In this document: positions 16,970-26,600 of the stretch, piece by piece | How positions within the stretch are numbered: the first letter of the stretch is position 1 | How the letters are laid out: the number at the start of each line of letters is the position of its first letter | DNA from: Actinomadura montaniterrae | GTDB lineage: Bacteria > Actinomycetota > Actinomycetes > Streptosporangiales > Streptosporangiaceae | DNA length: 64,000 bases | Assembly: GCF_008923365.1 (NCBI RefSeq) | Contig: NZ_WBMR01000031.1 | Coordinates: 1 to 64,000, forward strand | Reading direction: 5' to 3' | Notes under the pieces: generated by a model | The model's database searches: none | Told to the model about the DNA's origin: nothing | The model's input: only the letters and a program-made list of their open reading frames with translations | Program-made: the position numbers and the translations under genes

Positions 16970-17968
16970 ATGGCGTTGTTGGACCCCGGCATGGACCTGA
17001 CCCTGCGGCCCATGCGCTACCCCGACTTCTACGAGCGCTACCGCGCCGCGATCCGCAACACCTGGACGGTCGAGGAGGTGGACCTCGCCTCCGACCTCGC
17101 GGACCTCGCCCGCCTCACGCCGGCGGAGCTGCACCTGGTGAACCGGCTCGTCGCGTTCTTCGCCACCGGCGACTCGATCGTGGCGAACAACCTCGTCCTC
17201 AACCTGTACAAGCACGTCAACGCGCCGGAGGCCCGGCTGTACCTGTCGCGGCAGCTGTTCGAGGAGGCCGTGCACGTCCAGTTCTACCTGACGCTCCTCG
17301 ACACCTACCTGCCCGACCAGGACGAGCGGGCCCGGGCGTTCGCGGCGATCGAGCACATCCCGTCCATCCGCGCGAAGGCGGAGTTCTGCTTCCGGTGGAT
17401 CGACTCGCTCGGGTCGCTGGACGAGCTGCGCACCGCCGCTGACCGGCGCGCGTTCCTGCTCAACCTGATCTGCTTCGCGGCGTGCATCGAGGGCCTGTTC
17501 TTCTACGGCGCGTTCGCCTACGTGTACTGGCTGCGGTCCCGCGGCCTGCTGAACGGCCTCGCGTCCGGAACCAACTGGGTTTTCCGGGACGAGAGCATGC
17601 ACATGGAGTTCGCGTTCTCCGTCGTCGACACCGTCCGGGCGGAGGAGCCGGAGCTGTTCGACGCGGAGCTGACCGCGCAGGTCACCACGATGCTGGAGGA
17701 GGCCGTCGAGGTGGAGCTGGCGTTCGCCCGCGACCTGTGCGGCGACGGCCTGCCCGGGATGAGCGCCGGCGACATGCGCGCCTACCTGGAGTACGTCGCC
17801 GACCAGCGGCTCGCCCGGCTCGGCCTGCCCGTCCGGAACGGGACGGCGAACCCGTTCGCGTTCATGGAGCTGCAGGACGTCCAGGAGCTGTCGAACTTCT
17901 TCGAGCGCCGCGTCTCGGCGTACCAGATCGGGGTCGGGGGCGAGGTGGCGTTCGACGAGGCGTTCTGA
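16970..17968 (+). CDS. nrdB: Ribonucleoside-diphosphate reductase beta subunit, class Ia
   Basis: A 332-residue ferritin-like radical subunit partnering NrdA. Di-iron and radical residues are visible in the canonical spacing: D68, E99 and H102 in EEAVHVQFY, the radical tyrosine Y106, E174 (ACIEGLFF), E208 and H211 (DESMHMEF). Retention of Tyr indicates a tyrosyl-radical class Ia enzyme. The ATG is preceded by CCGGAGA. Cotranscribed with nrdA under the riboswitch. No NrdR or nrdS gene follows; a repeat protein gene does. Confidence 0.95.
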   Translation: MALLDPGMDLTLRPMRYPDFYERYRAAIRNTWTVEEVDLASDLADLARLTPAELHLVNRLVAFFATGDSIVANNLVLNLYKHVNAPEARLYLSRQLFEEAVHVQFYLTLLDTYLPDQDERARAFAAIEHIPSIRAKAEFCFRWIDSLGSLDELRTAADRRAFLLNLICFAACIEGLFFYGAFAYVYWLRSRGLLNGLASGTNWVFRDESMHMEFAFSVVDTVRAEEPELFDAELTAQVTTMLEEAVEVELAFARDLCGDGLPGMSAGDMRAYLEYVADQRLARLGLPVRNGTANPFAFMELQDVQELSNFFERRVSAYQIGVGGEVAFDEAF

Positions 17969-18027
17969 CGAACTTTCCGGCCGGGGCGCGCGTTGAACTG
18001 GGAGAAGCTAGGCCGAGGAGGAAGAAC

Positions 18028-18327
18028 GTGGCTTCTCTCATCGACCGGATCATGAAGTTCGTCCGGGGACCGCAGGGGCAGAAGGCCCGGGCGAAGGCGG
18101 AGCAGTTCGCCCAGAGCCCCCAGGGGCAGAAGGCGCGGGCCAAGGCGGAGCAGTTCGCGCACGGTCCGCAGGGGCAGAAGGCCCGCGCCAAGGCGGAGCA
18201 GCTCGCCCGCAGCCCGCAGGCGCAGAAGGCGCGCGCGAAGGCGGAGCGGTTCATCAACGACCCGCGCAACCAGGAGAAGGCCCGCAACCTTCTCTCGCGC
18301 CTGCGCGGCGGCCCGCGGCGCCACTGA
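18028..18327 (+). CDS. Small basic protein built of four 16-residue repeats
   Basis: A 99-residue, Lys/Arg-rich, probably fully helical protein that I do not recognise. After VASLIDRIMKFVR come four near-identical 16-residue units of the form GPQGQKARAKAEQFAQ, a fifth degenerate unit (DPRNQEKARNLLSR) and a basic tail (GGPRRH). The DNA repeats are 48 bp long with silent and first-position differences, so the gene is maintained as coding. The GTG start has a strong GAGGAGG site. It lies 59 bp after nrdB on the same strand and before a strong terminator, so it may belong to the riboswitch operon. Nucleic-acid or membrane association would suit its charge; function is unknown. Confidence 0.75.
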   Translation: MASLIDRIMKFVRGPQGQKARAKAEQFAQSPQGQKARAKAEQFAHGPQGQKARAKAEQLARSPQAQKARAKAERFINDPRNQEKARNLLSRLRGGPRRH

Positions 18328-18332
18328 TCGTG

Positions 18333-18367
18333 CCGACGGCCCGCCCCGGCCTGGGGCGGGCCGTCGG
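18333..18367. terminator. Strong bidirectional terminator hairpin
   Basis: Perfect 15-bp GC-rich arms (CCGACGGCCCGCCCC and its complement) with a 5-nt loop GGCCT, between the convergent repeat-protein and aldo/keto-reductase genes. No U-tract on either side, as is common in actinobacteria. Confidence 0.85.
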
Positions 18368-18374
18368 GTGCGGG

Positions 18375-19358
18375 TCAGGTGTCGAGGTTGGCGAGGTAGG
18401 ACTCGTTGCCCTGGGCGCCCGCCGCCGCGTCCGGCGGGACGATCTCCTCCAGCCGCGCGAAGACGGACGCGTCCAGCGCCAGGTCGCCGGCGGCGGCGTT
18501 GGCGCGGGCGTTCGCGGCCTTGCGGGTCCCCGGGATCGGCAGCGCGCCCCGCTCGATCAGCCAGGCCAGCACCAGCTGCGCCGTCGTGACGCCCTGCTCG
18601 GCGGCGAGCGTCGCCACCCGGTCCGCGAGGGAGACGTTCCGTTCCACGTTGCCGGCCTGGAAGCGCGGGTTGCCGCGCCGCCAGTCGCCCGCCTCCAGGT
18701 CGTCGAACCCGCGGACCTGGCCGCCGAGGAGCCCGCGCCCGAGCGGGCTGTAGGCGACGAACGCGACGCCCAGCTCCGCGCACGCCGGGATCAGCTCCTT
18801 CTCGGGCGCCCGCTGGAACGGCGAGTACTCGGTCTGGAGCGCGGTCACGGGGTGGACGGCGTGCGCGCGGCGCAGCGTCCGCGCCGACACCTCCGACAGC
18901 CCGTACCCGCCGATCTTCCCGGCCCGGACGAGGTCGCCCAGCGCGCCGGCCGTCTCCTCGATCGGGGTCGAGGGGTCGAGCCGGTGCAGGTAGTACAGGT
19001 CGACGTGGTCGGTCCGGAGCCGCGACAGGCTGGCGTCCAGGGCCTTCCGGACGTACTCGGGCCGCCCCATGCCGGGCACGAGGATCCCGTTCGCGTCCTG
19101 GTTCCCGCCGAACTTGGTCGCCAGGACGTACTCGTCCCGCCGCTTCTCCAGCATGCGGCCGATCAGGGTCTCGCTGGACCCGGCGCCGTAGATGTCGGCG
19201 GTGTCGACGAACGTGACACCGGCGTCCAGCGCGGCGAGGAGCGCGTCGGCGGCGGCGTCGCCCTCCTCGACGCCGCCGTACACCGGCGCCAGGGTCATGG
19301 CGCCGAACCCCACCGCCGACACCCGCGGGCCGCCCGTTCCAAGGGTGCGATAGCGCAC
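18375..19358 (-). CDS. Aldo/keto reductase
   Basis: A 327-residue (beta/alpha)8 NADPH-dependent oxidoreductase. The catalytic tetrad is complete: D52 and Y57 in VDTADIYGAG, K82 in LATKFGG, H125 in LYYLHRLDP. The C-terminal cofactor segment PIPGTRKAANARANAAAG follows. AKR13-like enzymes of this type reduce aldehydes and ketones; the substrate is unknown. GTG start with GAGGTGG 8 nt upstream. Divergent from an XRE-MmyB regulator with a perfect palindrome between them, so substrate-induced expression is likely. Confidence 0.9.
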   Translation of the reverse strand: MRYRTLGTGGPRVSAVGFGAMTLAPVYGGVEEGDAAADALLAALDAGVTFVDTADIYGAGSSETLIGRMLEKRRDEYVLATKFGGNQDANGILVPGMGRPEYVRKALDASLSRLRTDHVDLYYLHRLDPSTPIEETAGALGDLVRAGKIGGYGLSEVSARTLRRAHAVHPVTALQTEYSPFQRAPEKELIPACAELGVAFVAYSPLGRGLLGGQVRGFDDLEAGDWRRGNPRFQAGNVERNVSLADRVATLAAEQGVTTAQLVLAWLIERGALPIPGTRKAANARANAAAGDLALDASVFARLEEIVPPDAAAGAQGNESYLANLDT

Positions 19359-19444
19359 TGGTGAGCCACCTCTCGTCTCTCAGGGATACGCCTTCACCCT
19401 GCCTCGGGCCCGCCGCGACGACCAGTGCCCGCCGATGGCTAGGA

Positions 19445-19465
19445 CCCGGAGGGCCACCCTCCGGG
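19445..19465. promoter_or_regulatory. Candidate operator between AKR and XRE regulator
   Basis: CCCGGAGGG-CCA-CCCTCCGGG is a perfect 21-bp inverted repeat. It begins 34 bp upstream of the XRE start and directly follows a TGGCTAGGAC sequence that resembles a -10 region, a good position for autorepression of the XRE gene. Confidence 0.55.
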
Positions 19466-19478
19466 CACACTGGAGGCC

Positions 19479-20348
19479 ATGGCGACACGCGAGATGGCGG
19501 ACTTCCTGCGCTCCCGGCGCGACCGCATCAAACCCTCGTCCGTGGGCCTGCCCGACGGCGGGCGGCGCCGCGCCCCCGGCCTGCGCCGCGCGGAGGTGGC
19601 GCTGCTGGCCGGGATCAGCCCCGACTACTACATGCGGCTGGAGCAGGGCCGCGGCATCCGCCCCTCGCCGTCGGTGCTGGACGGGCTCGCCCGGGCGCTC
19701 GTCCTCAACGACGACGAGCGCGACCACCTCTACCGGCTGGCGCTGTCCCTGCCGTCACCGCCCTCCGCCGGAGCGCACGCGGCCCCGGGCGGGGCGGCGG
19801 ACGGCCCGGTCGACCCGTCGGTGCGACGGCTGCTGGACGCGATCGATCCCGTCGCGGCGTACGTGATCAACCCGCGGCTGGACGTGCTGGCCTGGAACCG
19901 GACGGCCGCCGCGCTCATGCCGCACCTGGCGGAGGCGCCCCCGGCGCGCCGCAACATGCTGCGGTACGCGCTCTGCGACCCGCGCGCCCGCACGTTCTAC
20001 GTGGAGTGGGAGGAGGTGGCCCGGCACGGCATCGCGCAGCTGCGGACCGCCACCGGCCGCGACCCGGACGACCCGGCGACGCGGGCGCTGGTCCGCGAGC
20101 TGTTCCGGACCCCGCACTTCGGCACCTGGTGGGACCGGCAGGACGTGAAGGGGCCGGGCATGGGCCGCAAGGAGTACCGGCATCCGGTGGTCGGCCGGCT
20201 GTCCCTCGACTACATCGGCATGGTCCTGCCGGGGACGCCCGACCACCAGTTCGTCACCCTCACCGCCCCCGAGGAAGGGCCCACGCGGTCCGCGCTGGAG
20301 AGGCTCGCCGCCATGGCCCGCTCCGGAGCAGCGCTCTCCGATGCGTAA
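19479..20348 (+). CDS. XRE-family regulator with MmyB-like ligand domain
   Basis: A 289-residue protein: N-terminal HTH (PGLRRAEVALLAGISPDYYM then RLEQGRGIRPS, about 33-65) and a C-terminal MmyB-like ligand-binding domain (about 110-285; WNRTAAALMP, a MLRYALCDPRARTFY motif). This pairing is widespread in actinobacteria next to oxidoreductase genes. In Streptomyces, MmyB-type domains are PAS-like and some bind fatty acids or other hydrophobic ligands. Divergent from the aldo/keto reductase; the palindrome at 19445-19465 is its probable site. Confidence 0.9.
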   Translation: MATREMADFLRSRRDRIKPSSVGLPDGGRRRAPGLRRAEVALLAGISPDYYMRLEQGRGIRPSPSVLDGLARALVLNDDERDHLYRLALSLPSPPSAGAHAAPGGAADGPVDPSVRRLLDAIDPVAAYVINPRLDVLAWNRTAAALMPHLAEAPPARRNMLRYALCDPRARTFYVEWEEVARHGIAQLRTATGRDPDDPATRALVRELFRTPHFGTWWDRQDVKGPGMGRKEYRHPVVGRLSLDYIGMVLPGTPDHQFVTLTAPEEGPTRSALERLAAMARSGAALSDA

Positions 20349-20416
20349 GTACGGCTAAGCCTTTACGCAATGAAAAGTAACTGGATCTTTGCTGTGGGGT
20401 GCGGGACGTTGGCGGC

Positions 20417-21403
20417 ATGCTCTCCCGCTTCGGTTCCGCTCACGTTCTCGCCCTGGCGGGCACCGTCGTGCTGTGGGCCTCGGCCTTCCCCGCCATCCGG
20501 GTCGGCATCGACGGCCTCGGCGTGGCGGCCCTGTCGTTCCTGAGGATCGTGGTCGCGGCCATAGCGCTGTGCGCGGTGGCGCCGCTGGCCAAGGTGCGCG
20601 CGCCCCGGCGCCGCGACCTGCCGATGATCGCCCTGTGCGGAGCCACCGGCGTCACCGCCTACCAGGCGCTGCTCAACTGGGGCGAGGTCCGGGTGGAGGC
20701 CGGGACCGCGAGCCTGCTGATCGCGACCGCCCCCGTGTTCAGCGTCCTGCTGGGCAGCCTGGTCCTCAAGGAGCGGCTGACCCGCACCGTCGTCGTCGGC
20801 AGCGTCGTCGCGCTCGCCGGCGCGGCCATGGTCGGCCTGGCCGAGGGCGCCGGCGGGTTCACCGTCTCGGCGCTCATCGTCCTGGGCGCCGCCGTCGTCC
20901 AAGGGACGTACCACTTCGCGACCAAGCCGCTGCTCCGCCGCTACACCGGCCTGGAGGTCGCCACTTACGCGATGGTCGCGGGAACCGTCTTCGCGCTGCC
21001 CCTGCTCCCCGCCGCGTGGCCCGCGGCCGTCCACGCGCCGGCGGACGCGCTGGGCTCCGCCGTCTACCTGGGCCTGTTGCCGTCCGCGCTCGGCTTCGTG
21101 ATCTGGGCCTACGCCGTCGCCCGCCTGCCGCTCGCGGCCTCCACGGCGGCCCTGTACCTGGTGCCGCCGGTGGCGCTGGTCGTCTCCTTCGTCTGGCTCG
21201 GCGAGGTGCCCCACCCGATCGAACTGGCGGGCGGTGCGGTCAGCGCGGCGGGCGTGATCCTCATCCACCGGAGCGGGGCGGCTCCGGACCCCGACGACGC
21301 AACGGGCGGCGACGCCCCGGACAGCGACGCAACGGACGGCGACGCGCCCGAGGCCGCCGGGACACACTTGGAGTCACCAGCCCGATTCGAGCGATCCACG
21401 TAA
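20417..21403 (+). CDS. EamA/DMT-family transporter
   Basis: A 328-residue inner-membrane protein with ten predicted helices in two EamA repeats. Motifs: WASAFPAIRVGI in helix 1, EVRVEAGTASLLIATAPVFS at the end of repeat 1, and PLAASTAALYLVPPVALVVS in repeat 2. The C-terminal tail (after about residue 290) is an acidic Asp/Gly/Ala-rich repeat (DATGGDAPDSDATDGDAPEA), probably cytoplasmic. Expected role: export of amino acids or small metabolites. LysR follows after 11 bp, probably on the same transcript. A TTAC-N10-GTAA inverted repeat at 20363-20380 lies upstream and is a possible LysR site. An upstream GTG at 20399 is an alternative start. Confidence 0.88.
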   Translation: MLSRFGSAHVLALAGTVVLWASAFPAIRVGIDGLGVAALSFLRIVVAAIALCAVAPLAKVRAPRRRDLPMIALCGATGVTAYQALLNWGEVRVEAGTASLLIATAPVFSVLLGSLVLKERLTRTVVVGSVVALAGAAMVGLAEGAGGFTVSALIVLGAAVVQGTYHFATKPLLRRYTGLEVATYAMVAGTVFALPLLPAAWPAAVHAPADALGSAVYLGLLPSALGFVIWAYAVARLPLAASTAALYLVPPVALVVSFVWLGEVPHPIELAGGAVSAAGVILIHRSGAAPDPDDATGGDAPDSDATDGDAPEAAGTHLESPARFERST

Positions 21404-21414
21404 GGAGCCCGTCC

Positions 21415-22341
21415 GTGCTCGACGTACGCCGTCTGCGGATCCTCCAGCACCTGGCCGCCTACGGCACCGTCGCCGCCACCGCCGAGGCCCTGCATCTGAC
21501 GCCGCCGGCGGTCTCGCAGCATCTCGCCGCCCTGCAGAAGGAAGCGGGCACGCCCGTGGTGGAGAAGGCCGGGCGCACGCTGCGGCTGACCGCGGCCGGA
21601 GAGCTGCTGGTGGCCCATGCGGAGATCATCCTGGCGGAGCTGGCGGCGGCCGAGTCGGGGCTGGCCGCCCTGCAGACCGGCAGGCAGGGCATCGTCCGGA
21701 TCGCGGCCTTCCCCTCCGCCGCCCGCGCTCTCATCGCGCCCCTGTGGCGGCGGCTGGCCGACGCGGACGCCTCGCAGGCCCCCTCGTTGCGGCTGTCCGT
21801 CGTGGAGCCCGATGAAGCCCTCGACCAGCTGCGGAAGCGCTCCACCGACCTCGCTCTGGTACACAGCTACACCGTGCTGCCGCGCGACTTCCCCGCGGCG
21901 TGCGAGCAGGCCGTCCTGATGGAGGAGCCGGTGCTGCTCGCCTTGCACCCCGCCCAGGCCGACGCGCTGCACCTGACGACCGGGCAGCCCGCGGACCTCT
22001 CGCGCCTGGCGGGCGTGCCGTGGCTGGCGCCCGGGCCGGAGACGTCCTGCCACGAGATGATCCAGCGAGCCTGCGGTACCGCCGGCTTCGTCCCGGACAT
22101 CCGTGCCTGCGGCAGCGATTTCGCCGTGCTGACCGCCCTGGTCGCGGCGGGTGCGGGTGCCGCGCTGGTCCCGCGCATGGCGTTGCCGGAGACGGTCGGG
22201 GCCGTCAGCCTCCATCCCCTGGCCCAGCCCGTCTCCCGGACGATCTACACCGTCAGCCGTGCGGGCACCGGCAAGCGCCCCGACCTGCGGCGCGTGCTGG
22301 AACTGCTCCGCGACACGGCCGCCGGCGCATCCCGCGGCTGA
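21415..22341 (+). CDS. LysR-family transcriptional regulator
   Basis: A 308-residue LysR protein: N-terminal winged HTH (LRILQHLAAYGTVAATAEAL then LTPPAVSQHLAALQKEAG, residues 7-46) and a substrate-binding domain resembling periplasmic binding proteins (about 92-290). GTG start with AAGGAG 7 nt upstream, 11 bp after the stop of the EamA gene and in the same direction. This is unusual, because most LysR genes are divergent from their target. It probably activates its own operon in response to the exported compound. Confidence 0.9.
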   Translation: MLDVRRLRILQHLAAYGTVAATAEALHLTPPAVSQHLAALQKEAGTPVVEKAGRTLRLTAAGELLVAHAEIILAELAAAESGLAALQTGRQGIVRIAAFPSAARALIAPLWRRLADADASQAPSLRLSVVEPDEALDQLRKRSTDLALVHSYTVLPRDFPAACEQAVLMEEPVLLALHPAQADALHLTTGQPADLSRLAGVPWLAPGPETSCHEMIQRACGTAGFVPDIRACGSDFAVLTALVAAGAGAALVPRMALPETVGAVSLHPLAQPVSRTIYTVSRAGTGKRPDLRRVLELLRDTAAGASRG

Positions 22342-22359
22342 CCTCGGGCGACCACCAGG

Positions 22360-22803
22360 TCAGCGCGGCTCGGCGGTGTCGGCGGCGTGGGCGGTCAGGC
22401 GGTCCAGGAGGGCGGGGAGTTCGGCGAGGACGTCCTGTTCGGCGGGGGTGAGGGTCGTGGCGATGGCGGCGGCCAGCCAGTCGCGGCGGGCGCGGCGGTC
22501 GCGGTCGAGGGCGGCGCGGCCCTCGGGCGTGATCGCGATGACGCGGCCCCGGCCGTCGTGCGGGTCGTGGCGCCGGTGGACGTAGCCGAGGTCTTCGAGG
22601 TCCTTGACCGTCCGGCTCTGGCTCTGGTGCCGGACGCGGCGCCGCTGCGCGAGCGAGGCGATGCTCGCCTCGCCGTCGCGGTCGAGGAGGCCGAGCGTCT
22701 GCGCGACCGGCGGGGCGAGCGCGTCGGCCTGGGACCGGGTGATGCGGACCAGCGCGCCGATGGACGTGCGCAGGCGCTCGGCGAGGTGCTCGTGGTCCGG
22801 CAT
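22360..22803 (-). CDS. MarR-family transcriptional regulator
   Basis: A 147-residue MarR protein: alpha-helical dimer region, winged HTH (ASIASLAQRRRVRHQSQSRT then VKDLEDLGYVHRR), and the DPHDGRGRVIAITPEG wing typical of MarR. The ATG at 22803 fits the family length; a longer reading to 23109 crosses the operator. Divergent from the metallo-hydrolase gene, with the 44-bp inverted repeat between them. Expected to repress both genes. Confidence 0.9.
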   Translation of the reverse strand: MPDHEHLAERLRTSIGALVRITRSQADALAPPVAQTLGLLDRDGEASIASLAQRRRVRHQSQSRTVKDLEDLGYVHRRHDPHDGRGRVIAITPEGRAALDRDRRARRDWLAAAIATTLTPAEQDVLAELPALLDRLTAHAADTAEPR

Positions 22804-22845
22804 GGCGGCCTCCGGGCTTCGGGGATGCGGCGTCCGAGCCAGTCT

Positions 22846-22889
22846 ATACAGCAAAGGTGTACAGTTGAAGCTGTACACCTTTGCTGTAT
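22846..22889. promoter_or_regulatory. 44-bp perfect inverted repeat, MarR operator
   Basis: Two 19-bp arms, perfectly complementary (left arm ATACAGCAAAGGTGTACAG), separated by 6 nt TTGAAG. Each arm itself contains a TACA-N7-TGTA pseudo-palindrome of MarR size, so the element can be read as two operators in mirror arrangement. It lies between the MarR start and the metallo-hydrolase start and should cover both promoters. Confidence 0.75.
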
Positions 22890-22924
22890 GAGCTCCCGAG
22901 CAGCTGATGGAAGGAAGGCCGCCG

Positions 22925-23560
22925 ATGCAGCTGACCAAGCACGCCCACGCCTGCGTCGTCCTGGAGAAGGACGGCACCACGATCGTCATCGACCCCGGGA
23001 AGTTCACCCCGGACGCGGAGGCCGCCGTCGCCGCCGCGGACGCCGTCCTGATCACGCACGAGCACTTCGACCACTTCGACGACGCCCTGCTCGGCGCCGC
23101 CCTCGACAAGCGTCCCGACCTGCACGTCTACGGTCCCGCCTCGGTGCGCGGCAAGCTGGGAGAGCACGGCGGGCGGGTGCGGGCCGTCGCGTCCGGCGAC
23201 GCGCTGCACATCGGGGAGTTCGCGGTGACCGTGCACGGCGAGCGGCACGCGGTGATCCACTCCGACATCCCGATCGTCGACAACACCGGCTACCTGATCG
23301 ACGGCCGGGTCTACCACCCGGGCGACGCCTACCACGTGCCCGACGTCCCGGTCGACACGCTGCTGCTGCCGACCAGCGGGCCGTGGACGAAGGTCGGCGA
23401 GGCCGTCGACTTCGTCCGGGGCGTCCGGCCGGCGCGCCTGCTGCAGATCCACGAGCTGATGCTCAGCGAGCTGGGGCAGAACTCGGTCGCCGCGATGCTG
23501 AACGGCCTGACCGGCCTGGAGATGGCGCTCCTCGCGCCGGGGGACGCCCGCGAAATCTGA
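22925..23560 (+). CDS. Metallo-beta-lactamase-fold hydrolase (UlaG-like)
   Basis: A 211-residue MBL-fold protein of the compact UlaG/YcbL-like type. The metal motif is H45-x-H47-x-D49-H50 in LITHEHFDHFDD, and further ligands are expected at HPGDAYH and near LQIHEL. Substrate unknown; this group includes lactone, phosphodiester and N-acyl hydrolases. ATG 22925 is preferred over 22907 because AAGGAAGG lies 5 nt upstream. Controlled by the divergent MarR gene through the 44-bp inverted repeat, which suggests a small-molecule inducer. Confidence 0.85.
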   Translation: MQLTKHAHACVVLEKDGTTIVIDPGKFTPDAEAAVAAADAVLITHEHFDHFDDALLGAALDKRPDLHVYGPASVRGKLGEHGGRVRAVASGDALHIGEFAVTVHGERHAVIHSDIPIVDNTGYLIDGRVYHPGDAYHVPDVPVDTLLLPTSGPWTKVGEAVDFVRGVRPARLLQIHELMLSELGQNSVAAMLNGLTGLEMALLAPGDAREI

Positions 23561-23602
23561 ACCGGCGGGGGATGTCGGGACCCTCCACTACGGTGTCCGA
23601 GC

Positions 23603-26600
23603 ATGATCAAGAAGAGCCCTCCGCCGCCCGATGAGGACGTCCTGGAGGTCCCGCGGTCCTGGAGGCGGCACCTGCATCCCCGGCGCGGCGGCCACCCCGG
23701 GCCGAAGACCGAGATCTCCGGGACGCCCGAGGCGGAGATCGTCGCCCCTTACACGGCTGCGATCGAGACGGCGCTGAGCCACGCCAGGACCGACCCGGCC
23801 CTCGCGGCGGCGGCGCGGGAGCATCTCGCGGGCAAGGCCGATCCGCTGGGCGCCGCGGTGGTCGCCGTCGTCCCGGAGTCGGAGACCCATTCGGGCGAGG
23901 CGACCGTCCGGTTCCTGGACGCCTGGATCACGACGTACGGGCTGCCGTTCGCCGTCCGGGCCTTCGTCGAGCGGGTCGGCGTCGCGTCCGGCAGCGCCTA
24001 CGGCACCGGCAGGGGCGGTGTGGTCGCGCTGGACGCCCCGAGCTTCAACGAGTACCAGCTCGGGGACGCCGCCAAGCGGCTCCGGACGGTGCTGGCCGGC
24101 GCCGACGAAGCCGCGTACCGCGAGGCGGTCGAGGTGCTCGCGGGGCTGCGCACGACGCCGATGCGCCGGATGATCGCCGCCTACCTCGTCCCGACCGAGC
24201 TGGACTGGGTCGCCGAGTGCTGCGCCCTCCCGGAGCACACGGTGCCGAGGGAGCTGCTGCTGCGGTCCCTGGGGTCGCCCGAGCACCTGAAGATCCTGGG
24301 CGCCGCCGCGCGCATCTCGGTCTCCGACTGCTACTCCATAGCGAACCTCGTCACCCTGGCCGAGGGCGTGGGTCCCGCCATCGCGCCGTTCATGGCCGAG
24401 GCGTTCGACCACCACCACGACAGCGCGCCGCGCCGCAAGGGGCTGCTGGAGGCGCTGGGCCGGCTGCCGAGCGACGAGGCGTTCCGGCTCATGCTGGCGC
24501 GCTGCGGGAACACGCACATGCGCGCCGCGCTGCGCGACACGATGCGGCGGTTCCCGGTGCGCGCGGTCCGCGTCCTGGCGACGGCTGCGGCCGCGGGCGA
24601 TGCCACGGCCGGGGAACTGCTGGCCGACCATCTGCGCAGCGGCGCCGTGCCCGTCCCGCCCGACCTCCCGGCGGAGGCGCGCGCGGTCGTGGAGAAGCTG
24701 ACCGCGGCGGACGGCCGGGTCCCCGAGGCCTCGGCCGGCGACCTGCCCCGCCTCCTGATCGATCCGCCGTGGGCCCGCACGCAGCCGAAACGCAAGCCGG
24801 TGGTCGTGAAGGGGCTCGCCGTCCCCGAGCGGCAGGACGTCGTGTGGGAGCCCGGCGAACGCGACGCCTGGCTGGCCACGCCGATCGCCGATCCCGGCGG
24901 GGGCGGCGTGACGATCCACGCCGTCCGGCCGACGGCCGCGGTGGACCCGACCTGGGAGAAGCGGATCGCGAACATCCGCGCGGGCGTGGTGCTGCACCCG
25001 GTCGAGCGGGAGCTCTACTGGCAGGGCGCGATGCTGGCGAAGGGGCCGGAGGAGCTGGTCCGCCCGGCGCTGCGCGAGTGGCGGCCCGCCGACTGGAACC
25101 AGCGGGGGCTCGGCACGCGCAACGCGTGGAGCCCGGACCACTGGCTCCGGCCGATCATCGCCCGCTTCGGCCTCGACGCGCTCCCGGTCGCGCTGAGCTT
25201 CGCCCGCGCCCGCCCGGCGCGCGGCGCCGGGCTGCTGCTGCCGTTCCTGGACGCCGAGGTCGCCGAGGCGATGCCCGGCTGGCTGCTGCGCGTCGCCGGG
25301 GCCCGCGAGCCGGCGTCCGCCTGGTTCGCCCGGCACGGCCGGGCGGCGCTGCCCTACCTGCTCCCCGCGGCCCTCGGCAAGGCCGGACGGGCGCGCACCG
25401 CCGCCGAGTACGCGCTCCACTTCGTCGCGGGCGGCGAGGGCGAGGACGCGGTGGTCGACGCCGCGCGCCCGCACGGCGAGCAGGCCGTCGCCGCCGTGAA
25501 GTCGGTGCTGTCCGGCGACCCGGAAGACCTGGTTCCCCGGAAGAAGGTCCCGGAGGCCACCGGAGTGAACGCCGAGGCGCTTCCCCAGGTGCTGCTGCGG
25601 GGCGGCGAGCGGGCGCTGCCCGTCCCGGCCGTCCGGCACCTGCTCACGTTGCTGGCGATGTCGGCGTCGGGCGAGCCGGAACCCGGGCTCGACGGCGTCC
25701 TCGACGCGTGCGACGAGCGGTCGCTCGCCGCGTTCGGCTGGGCGCTGTTCCGCGGCTGGCGGGAGGACGGCGCGGCGCCGAAGGACGCATGGCGCTTCAC
25801 CGTCCTCGGCCTGCTCGGCGACGACGAGGTGGTGCGCGCGCTGGTGCCCCTGATCCGCGCCTGGCCGGGGGAGGGCGGCCACCATCACGCGGTGCGCGGG
25901 CTCGACGTCCTCGCCCGGATCGGGACGGACCTCGCCCTGCGCGAGCTCCACGCCATCTCCCAGAAGGCCCGATACAAGGGGCTCAAGCAGCGCGCGCAGG
26001 AGAAGATCGAGGAGATCGCGGCGGCTCGCGGCCTCACCCCGGAGCAGCTCGGCGACCGGCTGGTCCCCGACTTCGGCCTGGACGCGGCCGGCACGCTCGT
26101 CCTCGACTACGGGCCGCGGCGGTTCGCCGCCGGCTTCGACGAGACGCTGCGCCCGTACGTCCTCGACGAGAACGGCGGATGGCGGGCGGACCCGCCCAAG
26201 CCCGGCGTGCGGGACGACCCCGCGCTGGCCCCCGCCGCCCACCGGCGGTACATGGACCTGAAGAAGGACGTCCGCGCGATCGCGGGCCTTCAGCTCCGCC
26301 GCCTGGAACTGGCGATGACGACGGGCCGCCGGTGGACGCCGGACGAGTTCACCGCGTTCTTCGTCCGGCACCCGCTGGTGTGGCACATCGCCCGGCGCCT
26401 CGTCTGGCTCGCGGAGCACGGCGGCACGGCGACCGCGTTCCGCCTCGCCGAGGACCGCACCTGCGCGGACGTCACCGACACCGCCGTCACGCTGCCGGAC
26501 GGCGCCGCCATCGGCATCGCCCACCCCCTGCACCTCGCGGACGCGCTGGACGACTGGTCCGGAGTCTTCGCCGACTACGAGATCACGCAGCCGTTCCCGC

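Noticed and set aside
18067..18276. CRISPR-like array of 48-bp repeats
   Set aside because: The repeats are contiguous without spacers and code for a repeating peptide in one open frame.
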